A DNA stretch of 64,000 nucleotides, from positions 1 through 64,000 of the forward strand of contig NZ_JAGSYE010000001.1 of the NCBI RefSeq assembly GCF_025685565.1. The letters are read 5' to 3'. The notes under the pieces were generated by a model. It saw nothing but the letters and a program-made list of their open reading frames with translations. It made no database searches and was not told the origin of the DNA. A program made the position numbers and the translations under genes. Position 1 is the first letter of the stretch. Every line of letters starts with the position of its first letter. Positions 1-9,001 of the stretch are shown here, in pieces. Source of the stretch: Granulicella aggregans (lineage in GTDB: Bacteria > Acidobacteriota > Terriglobia > Terriglobales > Acidobacteriaceae).

Positions 1-69
1 AATTCCTCCAAGGCCTGTTACCGAGGTGGAAGGGAAACATCGCTTTATCGGGAAAAGAAATCAGTGGAA

Positions 70-92
70 AAGTGTCACAAGAAGTGTCACAA
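70..92. repeat. 11-bp tandem direct repeat
   Basis: AAGTGTCACAA occurs at 70-80 and again at 82-92, a period of 12 bases. It lies just beyond the 3' end of the tRNA-Ser gene. One reading frame stays open from the window edge through the repeat and encodes KVSQ-EVSQ, so this could be the tail of a gene cut by the window start, but nothing identifies that gene. Confidence 0.5.
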
Positions 93-130
93 ACTGATTT
101 CGTGCTCATTCTAAAGGGGCTTAGAAGTTA

Positions 131-223
131 TGGCGGAGAGTGGGGGATTCGAACCCCCGATAGAACTTTTGATCCTATAACGGTTTAGCAAACCGCCGCC
201 TTCAGCCACTCGGCCAACTCTCC
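131..223 (-). tRNA. tRNA-Ser (anticodon GCT)
   Basis: Read on the minus strand, the acceptor stem is GGAGAGT paired with ACTCTCC, followed by discriminator G and an encoded CCA (131-133). The anticodon loop reads TTGCTAA, giving anticodon GCT for AGC/AGU serine codons. The gene has the long variable arm expected of class II serine tRNAs and a TTCGAAT T-loop. All parts were read directly, so the call is firm. Serine tRNA genes are common integration sites, but no integrase is visible inside the window. Confidence 0.97.
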
Positions 224-224
224 G

Positions 225-572
225 ACTTTGATACCAGCGCTGCGGGCGCAACGCTGTGCTGTCGTGATTATAGCGTGGCGGTGTCCACTTCGCGTTGCCT
301 TTTTCTACGGGGCAACCGGGCCTTGGACACAGATGTGGAAAGCAGAAACGAAGGACCGGCGGAGACAGTACAGACGCGTATGTCCCAGGCAACCTCTTTA
401 TCGCCACCTGAAAGGGTGTTGTAAGGGCTGGGGAGTTGATCGATCCCGTGAACTGAAGGCAGGCTCTTTGCTCGTCGGTCGCTACGGTGAAATTTGTCTT
501 GCAACTCGTCCCTGACGTAATAAATTTGGGGGGCACGCAGATACACTCGGAGCTATAGTCGGCAGGTGAAGA
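225..572. other. intergenic region between tRNA-Ser and efflux operon
   Basis: About 350 bases without a convincing gene. Apart from the candidate tRNA -10 element, no repeat, hairpin or RNA gene was recognised. Open frames here are short and lack family features. The promoter of the efflux operon is presumably in the right half, where there is an AT-rich TAATAAATT stretch near 518, but no clear -35/-10 pair was found. Confidence 0.5.
260..275 (-). promoter_or_regulatory. candidate -10 element for tRNA-Ser
   Basis: The minus strand carries a perfect TATAAT (plus 267-272), about 45 bases before the 5' end of the tRNA. No good -35 hexamer is seen at the right distance, so only the -10 is proposed. 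Confidence 0.4.
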
Positions 573-2171
573 GTGCTGCGAATTCAACTTCGATTGGGGT
601 ATGACCTGGCTCGTAAGGTTAAGAACAGACGCGGCTTAAGCCATCCGTGGCCGATCTTCGAGCTGCGGAGAGGTAGTTCTCGATGTGCTGCAATTCCACG
701 CGTTGCGGTGAGGTTCTGTCTCGTTCTTGGCGGGCTCGCCAGTCTCCTGTCTACAAGGCTACCGGGACAGACCGGTTGCGCGGGGACCGCTCTATCTCCT
801 GCCGCATCCGCCGACTGTGCCGCGAGAAATGTGCCCGTGGCAACGGTCGCGCAGCTCGACGCCTCGCACACCTACACCTTGACTGAACTGATCGATCTCG
901 CGGAACAGAACAACCCGCGCACACGCATCGCGTGGGAGCGCGCAAGGCAGCGGGCCAATGAGCTTGGAATCGCGAAGAGCGCGTATCTGCCGGTCATCGT
1001 CTTCCAGGCGATCGGAGGCGATCAGCGTACTATCAGCCCCTTCCCGAAAGCGCTGGAGCCGCGCGGGTACAACATGGTCGAGATCCCGATCGTGCAACCC
1101 GAGCTGGAATTGCAATACCTGCTCTACGACTTCGGAACGAGGGAGGCCCGCGTCGACGGCGCACTGGCGGAGAAGATCGCTTCGGGTGCCAACTTTGTGC
1201 AGGCCAACCAGGAGGTCGCCTTTCGCGTCGCGACGGCCTACTACCGGCTGCTGACCGCCCAGGAGCGCCTGCAGGCCACGCGAGAGACGCTGAAGACGGG
1301 TCAGACGACGCAGGACGCTGCCGAGGCGCAGCTCGCAAACGGCCGTTCTACGGTGCCCGATGTTTTGAATGCGAAGGCGGAGACCTCGCAGGATGTCTTC
1401 GACATGGAGTCGGCGGATGGCGACGAGAAGATCGCCCGGGTGCAGCTTGCAGAGGCGGTGGGCGCGGAGCCTTCTCCAAACGTAAACATCGACGCCATGA
1501 CCAACGCGCCGTTACCGGAGCAACTGACCGTGTCGATTGAAGAGCTGATCGATCGCGCCATTAAGGACAGGCCAGACCTCGCGGCACAGGCTGCTGAGAT
1601 CCGCGCCGCCGATGACCGCATCCGCGTAGCCAAGGGAGAGTACCGGCCCCGCATCACGCTCTCGGGCAGCGGAGCCCAGACGTCCATCTGGCCCTCGCCG
1701 GATATCGGGTCGCTAGGCCAAGCCAGCCAGCCTACATGGGCAGCCATACTGGGAGTCGAATGGCGAGTCTTCGACGGCGGAGCCAGGCGCAACGAGCTCG
1801 CGGCGGCGCAGTCGAAGAAGCGCGAGGCCCAGGATGAGCTGACGGAGAAGCGCGACCAGGCGACGCGGGAGGTCTGGACGGCGTACATCGCGTTCCGCAC
1901 GGCGTTGCGGAAGCAGCAGGCAGCCGTGGCGTTGCTTGAGGCTGCAAATGAGTCGTACGATGCCTCGCTTGAAGCCTACAAATACGGAGTGAAGAATCTG
2001 ATCGACGTTGTCACGGCCGAACGTCAGCTCGCGCAGGCTCGCCTCTCGGGAGTATCGGCTCGGTCGCAGTTGTTCCTCGAAGCCGTCGACCTTGAATTCG
2101 TCACCGGCAATCTATTACGGAGTCTGCCTCCGGCAACCAAACTTCACGCACAGGAAGGACCAGCGAAATGA
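573..2171 (+). CDS. TolC-family outer membrane efflux channel
   Basis: Outer-membrane factor of a tripartite exporter, forming the periplasmic tunnel through which substrates leave the cell. The mature part from about residue 100 shows the two TolC/OEP repeats, rich in Ala, Gln and Glu helices, with the typical YGVKNLIDVVTAERQL segment near the C-terminus. The N-terminus is long: a GTG at 573 gives 532 residues, while the hydrophobic signal-like stretch begins near residue 46, where an in-frame GTG at 708 is an alternative start. The stop overlaps the next start as ATGA, so translation is coupled. Closest functional analogue by context: MdtP of the MdtNOP system. Start is uncertain, family is firm. 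Confidence 0.88.
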   Translation: MLRIQLRLGYDLARKVKNRRGLSHPWPIFELRRGSSRCAAIPRVAVRFCLVLGGLASLLSTRLPGQTGCAGTALSPAASADCAARNVPVATVAQLDASHTYTLTELIDLAEQNNPRTRIAWERARQRANELGIAKSAYLPVIVFQAIGGDQRTISPFPKALEPRGYNMVEIPIVQPELELQYLLYDFGTREARVDGALAEKIASGANFVQANQEVAFRVATAYYRLLTAQERLQATRETLKTGQTTQDAAEAQLANGRSTVPDVLNAKAETSQDVFDMESADGDEKIARVQLAEAVGAEPSPNVNIDAMTNAPLPEQLTVSIEELIDRAIKDRPDLAAQAAEIRAADDRIRVAKGEYRPRITLSGSGAQTSIWPSPDIGSLGQASQPTWAAILGVEWRVFDGGARRNELAAAQSKKREAQDELTEKRDQATREVWTAYIAFRTALRKQQAAVALLEAANESYDASLEAYKYGVKNLIDVVTAERQLAQARLSGVSARSQLFLEAVDLEFVTGNLLRSLPPATKLHAQEGPAK

Positions 2172-2446
2172 CCCGCTTCTCCTTGAGATCGATTGCAAGA
2201 CCGATCGCGGCCTCCGCGGCTTGCCTGGTTCTTGCCGGCTGCAATCATGCCCCCAGCATCGACGTGATTGGGTCATTCTTTCCCGTCTGGATGCTTTGTA
2301 TCTTGATTGCGATTCCGCTGACCTTCGCCGCGCGGGTCGCGCTGGTTCGCTTCCACCTGGAGAATGAAGTGGGCCCTCTGGTCCTCTTTTATCCCTGCCT
2401 CGTCATTCTGCTTACCAGCCTTTTGTGGCTGATCTTCTTCCGCTAG
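2168..2446 (+). CDS. YtcA-like small membrane lipoprotein
   Basis: A 92-residue protein with a lipobox (LVLAGC, Cys near residue 25) followed by two hydrophobic segments, roughly residues 36-55 and 70-91. Size, layout and its place between a TolC-type channel and an MdtN-like adaptor match the YtcA family, found beside mdtNOP in enterobacteria. Its role in the pump is not established; an accessory or assembly subunit is inferred. Overlaps the upstream gene by four bases. Confidence 0.75.
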   Translation: MTRFSLRSIARPIAASAACLVLAGCNHAPSIDVIGSFFPVWMLCILIAIPLTFAARVALVRFHLENEVGPLVLFYPCLVILLTSLLWLIFFR

Positions 2447-2454
2447 GAGCCACG

Positions 2455-3675
2455 ATGGACACGATCGATCAGACCTCAGGTTCGCCCGCAGCGGTTAAGC
2501 CCAACTCCGCCACAGGCCGCATCATCGGTATTGCCGTGGTTGCATCCGCGCTTCTGCTCCTCATTGTCGCGATGCTGCAAGTCGACCTTCATCCCCGAAC
2601 CGACGACGCCAGCGTGAGGGCAAACTTCATCGAAATCGCCCCTGAAGTAAGCGGACGGCTCGTCGATCTCCCAGTAAAGGACAATGCCTTCGTCAAACAG
2701 GGCGAGACGCTCTTCGTCATCGATCCTCGCCCCTATGAGTATGCCCTTCAGCAGGCCCTCTCCGACCAGGATGCGCTGGAGCAGCAGATCATCGACGCGA
2801 AGCGTCACATCGCCGCGCAGGCCAGCGCCGCCGAGGCTGCTCGAGCCGGTGTCTACAACTCTCGCACCGGGATACAGACCGCCGGCAGCAGCATCGATGT
2901 CGCTGCCGCGGCCGTGACAAGAGCGAGAGCAGCGGTTGAGGCAGCAGGGGCGCAATTAAAGCTGGTCACCAACAACCTGCACCGTATAGAGCCGCTGCTC
3001 GAAAAGAAGTACGTGACGGTCGAACAGATCGACCAGGCGAACACCGCCGTCCGCGTCGCCCAAGGCAACTACGACGAGGCCCAGGCCGCACTGCTGCAGG
3101 CTCAGGCATCGCAGCAACAGGCAAGCCTCAAGAAGATCGAAGCGTCTTCCCTCTCCATCGAGCAGGAGGCAAAGCTGGGCCAGGCTCTGCACACAATCGA
3201 TACCGTTGACACGCTGGTATCTCAGCGGCCCGCAAAAGCTGCAAAGGTCGATAGCGCGCGCCTTGATCTCGAACGAACGCGCGTCGTGGCGCCGTTCAAT
3301 GCCTACGTCACGAACATGAACATCTCGGTCGGTGCCTACGCCCGGCCGGGAGCCCCGTTGTTTACGCTGATCGATACGCGCACCTGGTACGTGATCGCGA
3401 ACTATCGAGAGTCGAAGCTGAAGAACATCCATATCGGCCAGCATGCGGACCTTTACCTGATGGGGCACCCCGACCGCCGCTTCAATGGCACGGTTGAAAG
3501 TGTCGGCTATGGGGTCTTCCCGGAAGATGGCGGGGTGGCGCAAGGCCTGCCGAACATCGAGCGCACACTGAACTGGGTGCATCTCTCTTCGCGCTTCCCA
3601 GTACGTATCCGGGTGAACGATCCTGATCCCGAACTCTTCCGCATCGGAGCGACCGCTGTGACGGTCGTGCGCTAG
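2455..3675 (+). CDS. HlyD/MdtN-type membrane fusion protein
   Basis: Periplasmic adaptor linking the inner-membrane pump to the outer-membrane channel. The start at 2455 is chosen because AGGAG lies six bases upstream, giving 406 residues. One N-terminal membrane anchor (about residues 20-40) is followed by a lipoyl-like half (VRANFIEIAPEVSGRLVDLP), a long Ala/Gln-rich coiled-coil hairpin (about 100-240), the second lipoyl half and a beta-barrel domain ending in TAVTVVR. This is the usual EmrA/AaeA/MdtN layout. It sits two bases before the FUSC pump gene, so the proteins are very likely co-translated partners. Confidence 0.9.
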   Translation: MDTIDQTSGSPAAVKPNSATGRIIGIAVVASALLLLIVAMLQVDLHPRTDDASVRANFIEIAPEVSGRLVDLPVKDNAFVKQGETLFVIDPRPYEYALQQALSDQDALEQQIIDAKRHIAAQASAAEAARAGVYNSRTGIQTAGSSIDVAAAAVTRARAAVEAAGAQLKLVTNNLHRIEPLLEKKYVTVEQIDQANTAVRVAQGNYDEAQAALLQAQASQQQASLKKIEASSLSIEQEAKLGQALHTIDTVDTLVSQRPAKAAKVDSARLDLERTRVVAPFNAYVTNMNISVGAYARPGAPLFTLIDTRTWYVIANYRESKLKNIHIGQHADLYLMGHPDRRFNGTVESVGYGVFPEDGGVAQGLPNIERTLNWVHLSSRFPVRIRVNDPDPELFRIGATAVTVVR

Positions 3676-3677
3676 CC

Positions 3678-5768
3678 ATGGGGACCGCTGTTGCGGACGT
3701 GGTTCCGCTGGCCAACAAGCTTACTTCCCTTCCACGGGCTTGGGTTCACGCTCTGCTGCAGGACCTTGAGCCCGTGCCCGGAAGACTTGGCAGCACCATG
3801 CGCGTCGTCCTTGCCTCAATCATTGCGCTGCTCTTGCTGGAGGCGCTGCAGATGCCGTTCCTCGCGATCGGCATGTACTTTATTTTCTTGATTGGCAGGG
3901 ATAGTCCTGCAGTCTCGCTTCGCAGCGGTATGTTCTCCTTTGCGATCGTGCTCTTCGCTATTGCGACTGAGCTTGGCGTGGTGGTCCTAACGGACAACGA
4001 TCCTGTGGCCAGGCTGCTGAGCGTAGCCGTGGTGACGTTCGTATCGGGACTGCTCGTCGTCACGACCAACACACCACCGTTGGGCTCGACCTTCGGGCTT
4101 ATCTATTGCACGGTGATCAGTCTGTGGGAGCTGCATGCTCCTGCGGACCACCTGGTGAAGAGTTCACTTTATCTCCTGGGCACGTTTTGCATCTCGCTGG
4201 GAAGCGCGATTTTCGTCGAGTACATCTTCGGGGTTAAGGACCCCGCAGCAGCGTTGCAGGAGCAGCGCCGTATCCGCTACGTCGCGCTGGAAGCGCTCTT
4301 CCGGCTTTACGCAGAAGATGCGCCGCCCGCACAGCGCTTCGAAGCCGCGACCAAGGTCTCGCGAATAGCAATTGCTGGCCAGGCGGGAATGATCTCGCTC
4401 TACAACACAATTGTCGAGCGCGATCTTGACACAGGCACTCTACCGATCGCCATACGTCCGCGGATTACGATGCTGGCGCAGCTCATGGACAATGCAGCAG
4501 CCTTCGGCCTGCAGAATCCCGCCACAATCGATCCAGAGGTTCAACTGCGCTGCAAACTGATCGCGGATGAGTGCAAACGTCTGTTGCCCGGAGTTCCGAC
4601 TACGCCCAGCAGCGCGTTGAGACCGGGGCCGGAGGGAAGCTATTCCCTGCTCGATCGCGTGGAAGGTTCGCTGCACGCCATCCTGACCATGCCGCTCGAC
4701 ATCAACCCGACCAAGAACCGGGAGCTCGTCACCCTGCCTAGCCGCAAGGTCCCCTTCTTCATCCCCGGTGCCCTCAGCCAGGTGGAGAACATCGCCTTCG
4801 GCCTTAAGATCAGTCTCTGTGCCACGTTTTGCTACATCTTCTACCACGCTGTTGCCTGGCCGGGCATCGCAACTTCGGTGACCACGGTGCTGGTGACGGG
4901 ACTCAGCAGCACCGGTGCCATCAAGCAGAAGCTGGTCTTCCGTCTGCTGGGCGCCATCATCGGCGGCTTCTTTCTCGGAATCGGAGCAACGGTCTTCCTC
5001 TTCCCGCATATGGATTCGATTACCTCCCTCGTCGTGTTGGAGGCAGTCGTCGCGTTCCTCTCAGCGTGGGTTGCCGCTGGCCCGAAGTTCAACTATATCG
5101 GCCTTCAGATTGCCTTCTCTTTTTACGTTGTGGCCTATGAAGGACTAAGCGCGCCAACCGAGCTTGCTCCTGCGCGCGACCGCCTCGCGGGCATCCTGAT
5201 CGCTCTCGCGGCGATGTGGCTGGTCTTCGACCAGCTTTGGCCGGTACGTACGATCACGGTGATGCGCCGCGGCTTCGCCTCTGTGCTTCGGCTTGGATCG
5301 GAGATCCTGACCCTGCTCGACTCAGGGAAAAACAAGGAAGAGATTCTTCGCGGTGCGGACATCCTTCGAGACAGGCTCGGCAAGACCGTGGCTGGACTGC
5401 GAAGCAGCAACACAGCGGTGCCTTACGACTTCAGCCCGGACCGTGAACGCCACATCCAGGAGGGCGACGCCATCCTTCGCGCCACCCTTACCGCAGCGGC
5501 TCTTTTCTGGAACGAGATCGCCATGCTTCACAGCCTCGAAGAGGAAGAGGTGCCCGTCGAACCGGGTCGCCGAGAGTTGCGGGACCATCTTGCCGCACGC
5601 ATGATCGTCATGGCGGATCTGGTCGCGCAGCATTGTCCGGTCGCCCCGGAGACTTCGCCCCTGACTACGGATCCCATACTCCTGACGGACCCGGATCTCG
5701 GCGAATATACGCAACACCTGGTCGCGCGCCACGCGGAGTTGGAGAAGTTCGTGGCCGCACTGAATTAG
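3678..5768 (+). CDS. FUSC-family efflux pump (MdtO/AaeB-like)
   Basis: A 696-residue inner-membrane protein with two membrane blocks, about residues 35-170 and 375-520, each followed by a large soluble region. That is the duplicated arrangement of the fusaric acid resistance/aromatic acid exporter family, and the length is close to that of MdtO. It would pump small aromatic or toxic compounds into the adaptor-channel assembly encoded just upstream. The actual substrate cannot be told from sequence. The gene begins two bases after the adaptor stop codon and ends the operon. Confidence 0.88.
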   Translation: MGTAVADVVPLANKLTSLPRAWVHALLQDLEPVPGRLGSTMRVVLASIIALLLLEALQMPFLAIGMYFIFLIGRDSPAVSLRSGMFSFAIVLFAIATELGVVVLTDNDPVARLLSVAVVTFVSGLLVVTTNTPPLGSTFGLIYCTVISLWELHAPADHLVKSSLYLLGTFCISLGSAIFVEYIFGVKDPAAALQEQRRIRYVALEALFRLYAEDAPPAQRFEAATKVSRIAIAGQAGMISLYNTIVERDLDTGTLPIAIRPRITMLAQLMDNAAAFGLQNPATIDPEVQLRCKLIADECKRLLPGVPTTPSSALRPGPEGSYSLLDRVEGSLHAILTMPLDINPTKNRELVTLPSRKVPFFIPGALSQVENIAFGLKISLCATFCYIFYHAVAWPGIATSVTTVLVTGLSSTGAIKQKLVFRLLGAIIGGFFLGIGATVFLFPHMDSITSLVVLEAVVAFLSAWVAAGPKFNYIGLQIAFSFYVVAYEGLSAPTELAPARDRLAGILIALAAMWLVFDQLWPVRTITVMRRGFASVLRLGSEILTLLDSGKNKEEILRGADILRDRLGKTVAGLRSSNTAVPYDFSPDRERHIQEGDAILRATLTAAALFWNEIAMLHSLEEEEVPVEPGRRELRDHLAARMIVMADLVAQHCPVAPETSPLTTDPILLTDPDLGEYTQHLVARHAELEKFVAALN

Positions 5769-5798
5769 CCGGCGATCAGCTATCCTGCGTGGACGGGG

Positions 5799-6896
5799 AT
5801 GACCGAGGTGGCAAAGTTGCGTTGGCAGAATGATGTGAACAGCCGGAAGACGACCGAAGCAGGACTCGTATCGGGCCGAGCCTTCCTTTGCCTGTTGCTG
5901 GCCATGCTGGCCAACATCATCATTGCAAGAGGACAGCAAGGATCGACCGCGTTATTAACGCTGCCCAACATGCCTTTGCACGATCCGTGGATGCTCGCAA
6001 ACGAAGCGGACAAGACCTACTACCTCTACACCTCCAATGTCCCTAAGCTCTCCGGCGTGAGCGTAGCTGGAACCATGGTGTACCGGAGCGTCGACCTCAA
6101 GCACTGGGAGCCTCCCGTCTTGGTCTTTCGCACCTCCGAGATGAGGTGGGCGCAGAGCGGAGCATGGGCTCCAGAAGTGCATCGCTGGAAGGGTAAGTAC
6201 TATCTCTTCACGACGGTCTTCGATGACTCCAAACCTCTGCCGCCCGGTCGCAACGCCGTGCGCCCAGCCTACCGTCGCGGGACGATCAGCGCAGTGAGCG
6301 ACAGCCCGCTCGGACCTTTCCATCCTGTGAACCCGGACGCGCCCCTGCCACCCTCGGACTTCATGACGCTGGACGGAACCCTCTATGTCGATCCCGTTGG
6401 AAAGCCGTGGCTCGTGTACGCCCATGAATGGCTGCAAAAGACGGATGGCACCATCGAAGCCGTACAGCTAACGGACGACCTTGCGAAGAGCGCAGCACCG
6501 CCCATCTTTCTCTTCAAGGCGTCTGACGCACCGTGGCTGGACAAGGACGTTGTCCCATCAACAGAGTCCAGCCAGTACGTCACGGATGGCCCTGAACTCT
6601 TCCGCACGCATGACGGCCACCTACTGATGTTGTGGTCAAGCTATTCGAACGATAGCAAGTACATTCAGACGATCGCGCGATCGAAGACGGGAGCGATCAA
6701 CGGGCCGTGGGAGCAACTGGCCCCATTAGTCTACGAGGACAGCGGACACGGGATGCTCTTCCACGCCTTCGATGGGCAGCTGATGATGATCCTGCATCGG
6801 CCCTTCAAGAACGCGAGAGGAAAAGTCTACGACATGCAGGATGCCGGAGATCATCTGGAGATCGTGCGAGAGCGAACAGATCTAGATGCTCCATAA
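5799..6896 (+). CDS. secreted glycoside hydrolase, GH43-like
   Basis: A 365-residue protein with an N-terminal hydrophobic signal (about residues 27-45). Features of five-bladed GH43 propellers are visible: an early Asp in LHDPWM (D62), the WAPEVHRWKGKYYLF blade motif with E126, and DGPELFRTHDGHLLMLWSSY further on, the region that normally supplies the general acid. Substrates in this family are mostly arabinose- or xylose-containing glycans; which one applies here is not predictable. It starts 31 bases after the efflux operon but is functionally unrelated to it. It ends four bases before the end of a convergent gene. Confidence 0.8.
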   Translation: MTEVAKLRWQNDVNSRKTTEAGLVSGRAFLCLLLAMLANIIIARGQQGSTALLTLPNMPLHDPWMLANEADKTYYLYTSNVPKLSGVSVAGTMVYRSVDLKHWEPPVLVFRTSEMRWAQSGAWAPEVHRWKGKYYLFTTVFDDSKPLPPGRNAVRPAYRRGTISAVSDSPLGPFHPVNPDAPLPPSDFMTLDGTLYVDPVGKPWLVYAHEWLQKTDGTIEAVQLTDDLAKSAAPPIFLFKASDAPWLDKDVVPSTESSQYVTDGPELFRTHDGHLLMLWSSYSNDSKYIQTIARSKTGAINGPWEQLAPLVYEDSGHGMLFHAFDGQLMMILHRPFKNARGKVYDMQDAGDHLEIVRERTDLDAP

Positions 6897-6900
6897 CGAC

Positions 6901-7752
6901 TCAAGGTACCGGAAAGATGCCGTACTTCGCGGCTAGAAACTCTCGCAGGTCTTGTGGGAGATAGAACGCGAGTTCCTGCCAGGTGAGTAGTTTGAGCCGG
7001 CACCGAAGTTCCGTGTAGATCACTGCCCGCATCACCTTAAACCACGTCTCTATCAGGTCAGGTCGTCGAGCATCGCAGAGTACACAGAATGAGCAGCCGA
7101 GAGCGTAGGCGGCAAGCGTACCCCGGATCAGCTGATAGCCGGCGTGTCTGCCGTCTCGCATGGGAAGCTCCGACACGTCGAAGACCGTCTCAAGGTCGCG
7201 ATAGCGAGAGACAAGCTTAGGCGCTGCCCATTGAAAGTCCGACTCCGTTAGCTTGGCCTCGATCAGAAGGTCGCCAAGGCTCAGGTCCACCTCTGTCGCA
7301 TCGCTCTTTGCTCGCTGCAAAGGAACTCGAGGCTTGAACCCAAACTCTGGCTCATCACTACCCTCCACATTCAATAAAGTTCGCAAACTTCTGCTCGCCA
7401 TGGTTCCCGGATGGCAAAAGATGTTCATCAAGAGCGCATCGGAGCTGTTCGAACAATCCAGCTCCTTCCATTGCCAGTTGGAACGCGGCTTCATTCGTTT
7501 CGAAGCGGTATGGACCTTCTCCAGGCGCTTCGCCCAATCCGCGCGCTGAAGGATTGCGGCGTAAGCATCCGGGTGAAAGTTTCCATGCCGTCCGTGCTCA
7601 TCCTGCCCGAAGAGGATGCTGGGAACCTGCCCATCCGTCCGCTCGTGCAGATGGCCGCTCAGGACGGCAAGCCGCAGGCTGCGAAGGCTCAGTTCACTCC
7701 GCAGACTTAGCCCGGCGGGAATCACGATTTCAGTTTGATCGGCGCACAACAT
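6901..7752 (-). CDS. putative PD-(D/E)XK nuclease, PGN_0703-like
   Basis: A 283-residue soluble protein. The segment EVDLSLGDLLIEAKLTE (about residues 152-168) has the Asp...Glu-x-Lys spacing of a PD-(D/E)XK nuclease core, and the following helix with RYRDLETVFD and a Cys-containing strand (CSFCVLCDARRPDL) recalls the PGN_0703-like restriction endonuclease family. No methyltransferase or other restriction partner is nearby. It is transcribed away from dinB and its start codon lies inside the dinB promoter, so the two are probably regulated together. The fold is inferred from a short motif by eye; the target is unknown. Confidence 0.6.
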   Translation of the reverse strand: MLCADQTEIVIPAGLSLRSELSLRSLRLAVLSGHLHERTDGQVPSILFGQDEHGRHGNFHPDAYAAILQRADWAKRLEKVHTASKRMKPRSNWQWKELDCSNSSDALLMNIFCHPGTMASRSLRTLLNVEGSDEPEFGFKPRVPLQRAKSDATEVDLSLGDLLIEAKLTESDFQWAAPKLVSRYRDLETVFDVSELPMRDGRHAGYQLIRGTLAAYALGCSFCVLCDARRPDLIETWFKVMRAVIYTELRCRLKLLTWQELAFYLPQDLREFLAAKYGIFPVP

Positions 7753-7764
7753 AGCTCCTATAAT
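7735..7764 (+). promoter_or_regulatory. dinB promoter
   Basis: TTGATC (7735-7740), an 18-base spacer and a perfect TATAAT (7759-7764), followed about 55 bases later by the preferred dinB start. It overlaps the first codons of the divergent nuclease gene. No obvious LexA-type palindrome was recognised. Confidence 0.55.
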
Positions 7765-7819
7765 AGGCGAAGATTTGGCGAATTCGATTTGGGTTGATCA
7801 AGAGTCAGATCGAGAGTCT

Positions 7820-8989
7820 ATGATCGAGCCGCCGCCACCTCGCAAGATCGTTCACGTCGATATGGACGCCTTCTACGCGTCGGTCGAACAACGCGACAAT
7901 CCCGAGCTTCGAGGTCGTCCGGTCGTGGTCGCATGGCGTGGTTCTCGGTCAGTGGTGTGCGCGGCTTCGTATGAAGCGCGTAAGTTCGGCGTGCGGTCCG
8001 CGATGCCGGCAGTGCGGGCCGAGAGGCTCTGTCCAGAAGCCGTCTTCATCCCGCCTGACTTCGTCCGCTACAAGGCGGTATCAAAGGCGGTGCGGCAGAT
8101 CTTCGAGCGCCACACCGATCTGATTGAGCCTTTGTCGCTCGACGAAGCTTACCTCGATGTGACGGAGAACAAGCTTGGGCTTGCAACCGCAACCCGGGTT
8201 GCTAAAAGGATCCGGCAGGAGATTCGCGAGGAGCTGAACCTGACTGCCTCTGCCGGGGTCGCGCCCAACAAGTTTCTTGCCAAGATTGCCTCCGACTGGA
8301 GGAAGCCGGATGGCCTCTTCGTGATTCAGCCCCATGAGGTCGAGAGCTTCCTTGTTCCGCTTCCCGTGGGCCGAATTCCTGGAGTTGGGCAGGTCACGGA
8401 AGCCCGCATGAAGGCCGTTGGCATCGCAACCGTTGGCGACCTTTGCGCGATGGAGATGGTCATGCTGGAAGGCTACTTTGGCCGCTATGGCCGGCGGCTG
8501 TATGAGCTCGCGCGCGGCATCGATCACAACCCCGTCATCGCGAACCGCGCGAGCAAATCGATCTCCGCGGAAGACACGTTTCCGGTAGACATCCCGCTCC
8601 CGGAGACCGAGCCGCTCCTGCGTAAGCTGGCGGAGAAGGTATGGGTGGCTTCGCGTCAGAACGCACGGATGGCGAGGACAGTTGTCTTGAAGCTGAAGAC
8701 GAAGGAGTTCAACACCCTGACGCGCAGCCTGACTCCACCCACCATGCCAGCGTCGCTCGAGGAGTTCGCCAATGTGGCCGTCTCGCTTGCCGAACGCGTC
8801 GACCTTGGCCCCAATCAGCTCTTCCGCCTCGTGGGCGTGGGGTTGAGCAACTTCCAGGTTGAACAGGTCATCGAAACGCCGCTCTTCAGTAATGACGAAG
8901 GCGATCAGGCTTTGATTGCCTCCTCTTCTGAAGATCAATCTGCACTGCCATCAGACATCCTCGATAGCCTTCAATCTGCTAGAAAGTAA
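7820..8989 (+). CDS. dinB: DNA polymerase IV (Y-family translesion polymerase)
   Basis: Error-prone polymerase that copies across damaged template bases. Catalytic carboxylates are present: D14 in VDMDAFYASVE and D108-E109 in LSLDEAYLDVT. The helix-hairpin-helix region (GRIPGVGQVTEARMKAVGI) and C-terminal little-finger domain follow, and the total of 389 residues is normal for DinB. The ATG at 7820 is preferred over an upstream TTG at 7775 because the conserved N-terminus begins just after it. The tail carries an acidic, Ser-rich extension; no clear canonical QLxLF clamp-binding motif was seen. Confidence 0.95.
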   Translation: MIEPPPPRKIVHVDMDAFYASVEQRDNPELRGRPVVVAWRGSRSVVCAASYEARKFGVRSAMPAVRAERLCPEAVFIPPDFVRYKAVSKAVRQIFERHTDLIEPLSLDEAYLDVTENKLGLATATRVAKRIRQEIREELNLTASAGVAPNKFLAKIASDWRKPDGLFVIQPHEVESFLVPLPVGRIPGVGQVTEARMKAVGIATVGDLCAMEMVMLEGYFGRYGRRLYELARGIDHNPVIANRASKSISAEDTFPVDIPLPETEPLLRKLAEKVWVASRQNARMARTVVLKLKTKEFNTLTRSLTPPTMPASLEEFANVAVSLAERVDLGPNQLFRLVGVGLSNFQVEQVIETPLFSNDEGDQALIASSSEDQSALPSDILDSLQSARK

Positions 8990-9001
8990 GAGGAGATACG
9001 G

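Noticed and set aside
111..587. Minus-strand frame of 158 codons over the tRNA-Ser gene
   Set aside because: It reads straight through the tRNA and has no family features; it is a by-product of the tRNA sequence.
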